Shown here piece after piece: positions 56,203 to 64,000 of a stretch of 64,000 bases of DNA. The stretch's first letter is position 1; the number at the start of each line of letters is the position of its first letter. A model generated the notes under the pieces. The model was not told where the DNA came from. It saw only the letters and a program-made list of their open reading frames with translations, and did no database searches. The position numbers were made by a program, and so were the translations under genes. This stretch comes from Cervus elaphus (Eukaryota; Chordata; Mammalia; Artiodactyla; Cervidae), in contig NC_057848.1 in assembly GCF_910594005.1 (NCBI RefSeq), positions 132,256,155 to 132,320,154 of the forward strand, in the 5' to 3' direction.

Positions 56203-59200
56203 TCAGTTCAGTTCAGTTCCTCAGTCGTGTCTGACTCTTTGTGACCCCATGAATCGCAGCACGCCAGGCCTCCCTGTCCATCACCAACTCTTGGAGTCTA
56301 CCCAAACCCATATCCATGGAGTCAGTGATGCCATCCAGCCATCTCATCCTCTGTCATCCCGTTCTCCTTCTGCCCCTAATCCCTCTTTGAATTTCATGGC
56401 TGCAATCTCCATCTGCAGTGATTTTGGAGCCCAGAAAAATAGTTTGACACTGTTTCCACTGTCTCCCCATCTATTTCCCATGAAGTGATGGGACCAGATG
56501 CCATGATCTTAGTTTTCTGAATGTTGAGGTTTAAGCCAACTTTTTCACTCTCCTCTTTCACTTTCATCAAGAGTCTTTTTTGTTCATCTTCACTTTCTGC
56601 CATAAGGGTGGTATCATCTGCATATCTGAGGTTATTGATATTTCTCCCGACAATCTTGATTCCAGCTTGTGCTTCCTCCAGCCCAGAGTTTCTCATGATG
56701 TACTCTGCATATAAGTTAAATAAGCAGGGTGACAATACACAGCCTTGACATAATTCTTTCCTGATTTGAAACCAGTCTGTTGTTCCATGTCCAGTTCTAA
56801 CTGTTGCTTCCTGACCTGCATACAGGTTTCTCAAGAGGCAGATCAGGTGGTCTGGTATTCCCATCTCTTTCAGAATTTTGCACAGTTTATTGTGATCCAC
56901 ACAGTCGAAGGCTTTGGCATAGTCAATAAAGCAGAAATAGATGGTTTTCTGGAACTCTCTTGCTTTTTGGATGATCCAGAGGATGTTGGCAATTTGATCT
57001 CTGGTTCCTCTGCCTTTTCTAAAACTAGCTTGAACATCTGGAAGTTCACGGTTCACTTATTGCTGAAGCCAGGCTTGGAGAATTTTGAGCATTACTTTAC
57101 TAGTGTGTGAGATGAGTGCAATTGTGTGGTAGTTCGAGCATTCCTGGGATTGCCTTTCTTTGGGATTGGAATGAAAACGGACCTTTACCAGTCCTGTGGC
57201 CACTGCTGAGTCTTCCAAATTTGCTGGCATATCTAGTGCAGCACTTTCACAGCATCATCTTTCAGGATTTGAAATAGCTCAACTGGAATTCCATCACCTC
57301 CACTAGCTTTGTTCATAGTGATGCCCTCTAAGGCCCACTTGACTTCACATTCCAGGATGTCTGGCTCTAGGTGAGTGATAACACCATCATGATTATCTGG
57401 GTTGTGAAGATCTTTTTTGTACAGTTCTTCTGTGTATTCTTGCCACCTCTTCTTAATATCTTCTGCTTCTGTTAGGTTCATACCATTTCTGTCCTTTATC
57501 AAGCCCATCTTTGAATGAAATATTCCCTTGGTATCTCTAATTTTCTTGAAGAGATCTCTAGTCTTTCCCATTCTGTTGTTTTCCTCTATTTCTTTGCATT
57601 GATCACTGAGGAAGGCTTTCTTATCTCTCCTGGTTATTCTTTGGAACTCTGCATTGAAATGGGAATATCTTTCCTTTTCTCCTTTGCTTTTCACTTCTCT
57701 TCATTTCACAGCTATTTGTAAGGCCCCCTCAGACAGCCATTTTGCCTTTTTGCATTTCTTTTCCATGGGGATGGTCTTGATCCCTGTCTCCTGTACAATG
57801 TCACGAACCTCCATCCATAGTCCATCAGGCCCTCTGTCTATCAGATCTAGTCTCTTAAACCTATTTCTCACTTCCACTGTATAGTCATAAGGGGTTTGAT
57901 TTAGGTCATACCTGAATGGTCTAGTGGTTTTCCCTGCTCTCTTCAATTTAAGTCTGAATTTGGCAATAAGGAGTTCATGATCTGAGCCACAGTCAGCTCC
58001 AGGTCTTGTTTTTGCTGACTGTATAGAGCTTCTCCATCTTTGGCTGCAAAGAATATAATCAATCTGATTTCGGTGTTGACCATCTGGTGATGTCCATGTG
58101 TAGAGTCTTCTCTTGTGTTGTTGGAAGAGGGTGCTTGCTGTGACCAGTGAGTTCTCTTGGCAAAACTCTATTAGCCTTTGCCCTGCTTCATTTCGTACTT
58201 CAAGGCCAAATTTGCCTGTTACTCCAGGTGTTTCCTGACTTCCTACTTTTGCATTCCAATCCCCTGTAATGAAAAGGACATCTTTTTTGGGGTGTTCGTT
58301 CTAAGAGGTCTTGTAGGTCTTCATAGAACCGTTCAACTTCAGCTTCATCAGCGTTACTGGTTGGGGCATAGTCTTGGATTACCGTGATACTGAATGGTTT
58401 GCCTTGGAAACGAACAGATATCATTCTGTCATTTTTGAGATTGCATCCAAGTACTGTATTTCGGACTCTTTTGTTGACAATAATGGCTACTACATTTCTT
58501 GTAAGGGATTCCTGCAGTATATCTACAATAGTAGATATAATGGTCATCTGAGTTTAATTCACCCATTCCAGCCCATTTTAGTTCGCTGATTCCTAGAAAT
58601 TCGACATTCACTCTTGCCATCTCCTGTTTGACCACTTCCAATTTACCTTGATTCATGGACCTAACATTCCAGGTTCCTATGCAATATTGCTCTTTACATT
58701 GGGCTTTGCTTCCATCACCAGTCACATCCACAACTGGGTATTGTTTTTGCTTTGGCCCCATCCCTTCATTCTTTCTGGAGGTATTTCTCCACTGATCTCC
58801 AGTAGCATATTGGGCACCTACCAACCAGGGGAGTTCCTCTTTCAGTATCCTATCATTTTGCTTTTTCATACTATTCATGGGGTTCTCAAGGTTCTCAAGA
58901 ATACTGAAGTCATTTGCCATTCCCTTCTCCAGTGGACCACATTCTGTCAGACCTCTCCACCATGACCCGTCCATCTTGGGTAGCCCCACATGGCATGGCT
59001 TAGTTTCACTGAGTTAGACAAGGCTGTGGTCTGTGTGATCATATTGGCTAGTTTTCTGTGATTATGGTTTCAGTGGGTCTGCCCTCTGATGCCCTCTCGC
59101 AACACCTACTGTCTTACTTAGGTTTCTCTTACCTTGGCCGTGGGGTATCTCTTCACGGCTGCTCCAGCAAAGCTGCTCCTTACCTTGGATAAGGGGTATC

Positions 59201-59294
59201 TCCTCACGGCCACCCCTCCTGACCTTGAATGTGGAGTAGCTCCTCTCAGCCCTCCTGTGCCCATGCAGCCACTGCTCCTCAATCTTCATAGAGA
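56203..59294 (-). mobile_element. Near full-length BovB LINE
   Basis: Read on the minus strand: 5' leader (59294 to about 58990), endonuclease (KEQYCIGTWNVRSMNQGKL, VNVEFLGISELKW about 58620, SVRFQGKPF), connector (57946-57233) and reverse transcriptase (FIDYAKAFDCVDH, YADD at 56613-56624, GLEEAQAGIKIVGRNINNL), then the 3' end CAGTTCAGTTCAGTT-complement at 56203. About 355 bp is missing at about 56388, compared with 43797-44152. Frameshifts break the ORF (about 58490-58530, 58300, 57700, 57230), so it is inactive. Confidence 0.95.
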
Positions 59295-60389
59295 ATGTCT
59301 AAAAATTGTCAACTCCATTCTAAATAAAGTCCATTCTTTTTCTTCAAAATTAGTTGGTTTTACTTTGCACTTAAAAATTGTTCTTTCTATTTGAGAATGA
59401 GTTTTTTTTTTTTTTTCAAATGGGAGACAAATTCATGGCATAATCACATATGTGCACTATACAGCCACTATATTTAAAGTTAGGACAGTGAAGAAGTTAG
59501 AAATAAGTACAGATGTGGGGATAGAACTCATGTTTCTAAGTCTGGGCCTTCTATCAAGACAGGGATATTGTTTGTCCTGTCTGACCCTCAGGGTCATGGG
59601 GAGCATTAAGGAAGATGCTTTGGAAACTTCAGTGCTCTACAAAAGCCAGTTATTAGTGTAACTGTTTGTGCAGGTTGAAAGGAATTCTGTCTCAGAATAA
59701 AAACAGCTTCAAGCAGACAGACACCACAAATTAGGCATTCTTGCAGCCATCACTGAACCTGACAGCAAACAGAATATAGAAGCAGGGCCTGCCATAAAAA
59801 TATTGAGTCCAATTAATTATTAATTGGCAGGCATATATGAAATGTTTGATTTTGAATTACTGATGGGTAGATCTCATGGATGTCAAGGGAGAAGGCCACC
59901 TGACCTCACCAGGATGTAAAGGTGAATGGTTAGAAAAGAAAGATGCATGCCCAAGGGCTAAGAACTCAGTAAGACCCAAAGGAAATCAGATATAGGTGCT
60001 AAACTACATTACAGTGTATACTTAACCATTCAACAATCACTGTGTTGTAGGTCAAAATTGCAAAAATGAATGAGATAAAATATTTGCCTAGGAAGGACAT
60101 GTTCACAGGTTAGTGATTTAACACCAGAGATGTAACAGTAAACTCTAATAATATTGGACATTTAAAAATAAAATCACATGTCTAAAACTGTGAATTAAAA
60201 GTAACAGTTTATGGGGAAAAAATAGGCTTGAGGTATGCCACTTAAAATTTATGGCAAATGTGAACCACAGAGCTATCAAAAACAAAGATGTGAGACTAAT
60301 AAAATACTGGCATGGGGAAATCTGCACTGATATCTGTCCCCAGCTTCACATCCAATCTTGGGACCATATAAACTGGAGTTTCTGTTTCC
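59295..60389. other. Unassigned sequence
   Basis: T17 run near 59402 and a 9-bp-arm palindrome CCAATTAATTATTAATTGG (59809-59827). No repeat family or gene recognised. Confidence 0.4.
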
Positions 60390-60720
60390 TTCTCCAAGAT
60401 AAGTCCTAGAGAGCTGTTTTGTCAAGCACATGTTTCATCAAAATTAAACACTTCATCTAGAATATAGCCTTCTTCATCATTTTCTATCAATATGAAGGGA
60501 AATACATTGGCAGCTTCTGTATCTGCCTTTGCAGCTACCCTAGACAACTGCCATTTCTGAAGTCACTAAGCCATTTGCACTAAAGCAATTTACTTCTATA
60601 AGATTTTCAGGTTGTTTCTTAAGGTCTTCATATGTTGCCAGCTCTTCCCCTTTAGAAATGAAACAATTTGTCCCAGTTACTTCATACCACGTCATGTTGG
60701 AAAAGGCATATAGAAACCAT
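60390..60720 (-). mobile_element. Tigger (pogo-type) transposase fossil
   Basis: The minus strand between about 60540 and 60400 translates with AAKADTEAANVFPF and GYILDEVFNFDET, matching the spacing of the Tigger motif around the first catalytic Asp (family form FNVDET). Stops and a frame change follow. Recognised from memory of the family. Confidence 0.6.
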
Positions 60721-61158
60721 GACTACCACAAGGGACAACTTCATGTTTTGGGGATTCTGAAGTTCAGATAATCTGGGGAACTTTCCTTCAAGAAGAAGAT
60801 CAATGTTTATATGAAATTAGGTAGTTGTTTAAGAGAAAAAATGTGCTGACCTGGAAGAAACTCTGAAAGTCTTTAAGACAAAGGGCAGAAAGAACTGTAC
60901 ATAAACACTGTGCTTCACTTGATAAAATTGTTTCCCATTTCAGAAATAGTTCTGAAATCATGATACATATATACATGAATAATTATCAGAAATGTACGGC
61001 AGACATTGGGAGCCAAATTTCTCACTGTTGGAATGGGAGGTTACAGATAAGCAAGGGGAGGAACCTAGAATGATACATGTGGTAATTGTTTAGAGTTGGA
61101 GACATCAGTATGAACTCATATGTACCTTAATATAGATACAGATTTACAGATGAATGCA
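60721..61158. other. Unassigned sequence
   Basis: Nothing recognised; could be further Tigger or unique DNA. Confidence 0.35.
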
Positions 61159-61180
61159 TATGTATATGTGTGTGTGTGTG

Positions 61181-61393
61181 TGTTCGGTTGCTCAGTTGTG
61201 TCCAACTCTTTGCAAGCCCATGGACTGTAGCCCACCAGGCTCCTCTGTCTATGGGATTCTCCAGGCAAGAATACTGGAGTGGGTTGCCATTTCCCCCTCC
61301 AGGGGATCATCCCGACCCAAGAATCGAACCCTCATCTCCAGTGTCTCCTACACTGCAAGCAGATTCTTTACCACTGAGTCACCAAGGAAGCCC
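61181..61393 (-). mobile_element. Bov-tA SINE between TG repeats
   Basis: GGTTGCTCAGTTGTGTCCAA through GAATCGAACCCTCATCTCCA to CACCAAGGAAGCCC. A (TG)n tract (61165-61180) adjoins its tail side. Confidence 0.95.
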
Positions 61394-61417
61394 ACGTATA
61401 TGTATAGCTTATATGTA

Positions 61418-61432
61418 TATATATATATATAT

Positions 61433-61484
<52 letters not shown>
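61418..61484. repeat. (TA)n-(TG)n microsatellite
   Basis: TATATATATATATATATGCA followed by about 19 TG units and TATG repeats. Likely length-variable. Confidence 0.95.
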
Positions 61485-61958
61485 CCACATGGATTTTCTT
61501 ACTCTGTCAGAGGATACAGATGTGACAATACTGCAATATCAATAAATACCCTTAGAACAAAGATCTTGGTATCTAATACCATTTTCCAATAAAAGGAGTC
61601 AAGACCCTTTGGACAAATGATTCTAGAACTGGGATAGGAAATGAGTCTGGAGTATATACTAGTGAGATAGTAAGAAAGTACTCAAACACACACAAACACA
61701 ATTTTGGGGATATGTAAAAAGGCACACAGGAAAAAATGAAAGAACTTTCAATGGCAAAAGCTGGAACACTTTGAGCAACAAAGTACATAAATAGTATTGA
61801 ATTATATCCTGAAGTATAAAATAAGCATCCCTGAGTCCATATTGATATAAACACGATTTGATAAATAATTAAATGCTGCAGAATAGATAAATAGATAAAT
61901 CTATGCAGAAAATCCAAATAATGTAAGTAGATACTCTGTCTTCAACTATGTGGATATA

Positions 61959-62321
61959 TTAGGTTGGCCACAAAGTTCATTCGAGTTTTTCCATAATGCT
62001 GCTGCTGCTAAGTCGCTTCCGTCGTGTCCAACTCTGTGCGACCCCATAGACGGCAGCCCACCAGGCTCCTCTCTTCCTGGGATTCTCCAGGCAAGAATAC
62101 TGGAGTGGGTTGCCATTTCCTTCTCCAAAGCATGAAAGTGAAAAGTGAAAGTGAAGTCATTTAGTCTTGTCCATCTCTTCGCGACCCCATGGACTGTAGC
62201 CTACCAGGCTTCTCTGTCTGTGTGATTTTCCAGGCAAGAGTACTGGAGTGGGTTACCATTGCCTTCTCCGTTTTCCATAATATCATATGGAAAACTTGAA
62301 TGAACTTTTTGGCCAACTCAA
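61959..62321. mobile_element. Mariner-derived MITE, split by a SINE
   Basis: Left half TTAGGTTGGCCACAAAGTTC to TTTTTCCATAAT, right half TTTTCCATAATATCATATGG to ACTTTTTGGCCAACTCAA. Flanking TA / CA. About 79 bp without the SINE and one target-duplication copy. Confidence 0.93.
61998..62270 (-). mobile_element. BOV-A2 SINE (dimer) with target duplication
   Basis: (GCT)n tail complement, CGCTTCCGTCGTGTCCAACT, first unit, linker CATGAAAGTGAAAAGTGAAA, second unit ending CCATTGCCTTCTCCG. 11-bp duplication TTTTCCATAAT at 61987-61997 and 62271-62281. Confidence 0.96.
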
Positions 62322-62935
62322 CAACTCCCCACTCCTTAGGTGTGGGCTGTGCACAGTGACTTCCTTTCAAAGGCTACAGTGTGAAAAGAGGGAAAATAGA
62401 GTTACTTTTTAGTGGTGAAACCTGACAAACACTATCTCAGTCAGAAGATCAAGGTTAGTATCATCAGTGACAAGTGGTGTTGATAGCATCGACCCTTGAT
62501 ATGATGTGGGAGAATTTCACTTTATTTCTGTGGTCCTCCTCCCCAGCTCTCATCACCCCATCTAATCATGAAAAACAAACAAACAAACAAACAAAAAAAC
62601 ATCAGACCAATCCCGACTGAGAGACATTGTATTTGACCAGTACTCCCCCAAACTGTCAAGGTCATCAAAAACAGAGTCTGAAAAATGGTCACAGTCAAAA
62701 GGAGTGATGTGGTTAAATAACATTCTCAAAGTGACAAAACTGTAGCCATGCAGAGCAAACTAGGAGTTGCCAGGGCTGGAGCGGAACTGGTTGTGAATAT
62801 AAAAGGGTAACACTAGGGATGTCTTTGTGGTGCTGGAGCAGTTCTGTATATTGATTGCAGTCACGCTTGTATGAATCTACACATGATAAGGTGGTATAGG
62901 AACATATGTGACTTTGTTTTGCTACCCCTTTATTT

Positions 62936-63311
62936 TATTACTCAGATAAGTTGGTAAAGTGGGAAGTAGGAGTATGCCTGGAAGCCATTGCTCTGTAGCA
63001 CTGTGTGGTATACTAGACCATCAGCAGTAACTTGATAAGATTACAAACTCCATCAATATTGCCCACTCTCCATAATCTAAATATATCTCCAACTCAGTTG
63101 CCCCTTGGTTAAGTACCAAAATGCCTACAGCCTTAAGTACCAATGCCTCATAGTCTGATAGGAAATTGGAGTATAAAGACACAGCGGCTTTAAGTAATTG
63201 CAGTTAAAATATCTCCTAGCCAGTTTTACTAACATGCCTGTGTGAATACAAAGCTAGGGCTCTGCCTAGGGCCTTGGAAGGGGTCCATGTAATTGAGGAT
63301 CCTTAAGGCTT
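62936..63311. other. Unassigned sequence
   Basis: No repeat or gene recognised. Confidence 0.4.
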
Positions 63312-63372
63312 AGGATGCCCTCTCGCAACACCTACCATCTTATTTGGATTTCTCTTACCTTGGACGTGGCTT
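63312..63372 (-). mobile_element. BovB 5'-leader fragment, no 3' end
   Basis: GATGCCCTCTCGCAACACCT ... GGATTTCTCTTACCTTGGAC matches 59089-59143 of the long BovB (its 5' leader). Only about 61 bp is present. Confidence 0.85.
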
Positions 63373-64000
63373 CATTAGCTGCATAGTAAACCTGCTTTTA
63401 ATTTACATGTTATGTTGATATCACTCTTCTATTGATCAGTCATGTATAAGCCGATTCACAAACAAAAAAGGGAAGAGATTGTCCATATGATATAGCACTG
63501 AAGGAAGAGTCAGATTTTGACCAGAGTGTTAAGGACTGTTACATCCAAAAAGAGGAAGCTATAGTTCAAACCCTTCCCAGTCCAGGGCTCTGAGTTTGTG
63601 AGGGGTTCTAAGGGCTATTTCTTTAGGAGAAGCTGTTCACCCCATAATGGAGAGCCAAAGCAGAATGGGAATGCTTCAAGTCACGGGGTCTTTGTTAGCT
63701 TCATGGCTTTCAAGGAGAAATTGGTGACTCTACTATAAAAGAAAATGCAGGTATTGAGCCCTTTGAGCTATGTGGCTTTCCTGTGAGTGAAGTGAACTTG
63801 CTCACAGACAGTGCCTTAGAATTCAGAACCTCTGGCTGTCTGTAGCCTGGAGTCCATCCTGTGTGCAGTTTGGAAAAGGCCAATTTCATGTTGTTCTGGA
63901 GGGAGTCATAGCCAGGACCTCTGCTCCATTTTACCTCCCCAGGGGCAAAGAGGAAATCTTGTCTATCATGAAGCTGTCTCATTCGGTATTGTTTTCCTCC
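63373..64000. other. Unassigned sequence to window end
   Basis: Balanced composition from 63560 on. No recognised repeat; no frame with an identifiable protein. Confidence 0.4.

Larger units (their letters stand above)
61600..62935 (+). mobile_element. L1ME-type 3' UTR, split by a mariner MITE
   Basis: CTGAGTCCATATTGATATAA and AATCCAAATAATGTAAGTAG before the MITE. After it, TTAGGTGTGGGCTGTGCACA, AACCTGACAAACACTATCTC, ACTGTCAAGGTCATCAAAAA, TTCTGTATATTGATTGCAGT. An A-rich (CAAA)n stretch at 62575-62600. Confidence 0.75.

Noticed and set aside
61165..61592. Long frames across TG repeats and a SINE
   Set aside because: Frames made of dinucleotide repeat (CVCVCV) and SINE translation are artefacts.

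Overview
The window is a stretch of ruminant (bovid-type) nuclear DNA. This rests on dense Bov-tA/BOV-A2 SINEs, BovB (RTE-clade) LINEs with (ACTGA)n or (CAG)n-type tails, cetartiodactyl CHR-type tRNA SINEs, bovine-type L1 ends, ruminant mariner MITEs and, beneath them, generally mammalian fossils (L1M, MIR, L2, MER5, Tigger, MLT1). I found no functional protein-coding gene, no spliced exon I could defend and no RNA gene. The only recognisable cellular gene is a dead processed copy of NDUFAF4. Family names come from recognising the sequence, not from a library search.

Layout: 1-1.7 kb is the CpG-rich 5' UTR of a bovine L1 on the minus strand, abutting a BovB scrap. 2-17.9 kb is mostly single-copy-looking AT-rich DNA dotted with SINEs, two mariner MITEs and a tiny truncated L1. 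17.9-23.6 kb is one ancient L1M, antisense, split by a mariner MITE, by an old LTR-like repeat that itself holds an L1, a BovB and the NDUFAF4 pseudogene, by an MLT1-type LTR and by a second LTR-like insert. 23.8-25.1 kb is the best candidate for unique, possibly regulatory sequence. 25.5-28.2 kb holds MIR copies, two of them split by BovB, and a MER5-like element. 30-31.9 kb is an L1 3' end inside older repeats. 36.8-37.7, 41.4-44.3 and 56.2-59.3 kb are the long BovB copies. 47.3-52.4 kb is a second ancient L1M carrying SINEs, a BovB and two unusual rearrangements. 52.7-54.3 kb holds two opposed artiodactyl L1 fragments. 60.4 kb has a Tigger fossil. 61.6-62.9 kb is an L1ME 3' end with a mariner MITE that is itself split by a BOV-A2 SINE.

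No genes here work together; the interest is in insertion mechanics. The best items are: a 79-bp exact local copy placed inside an L1 3.9 kb from its source; a 21-bp 'tailless' SINE head inside a perfect 17-bp target duplication; a BovB with a twin-priming-type 5' inversion; an inverted duplication of a head-to-head SINE pair; and a nested locus whose target duplications give the order of events (LTR-like repeat, then NDUFAF4 retrocopy, then BovB). I saw no evidence of a novel multi-gene system.
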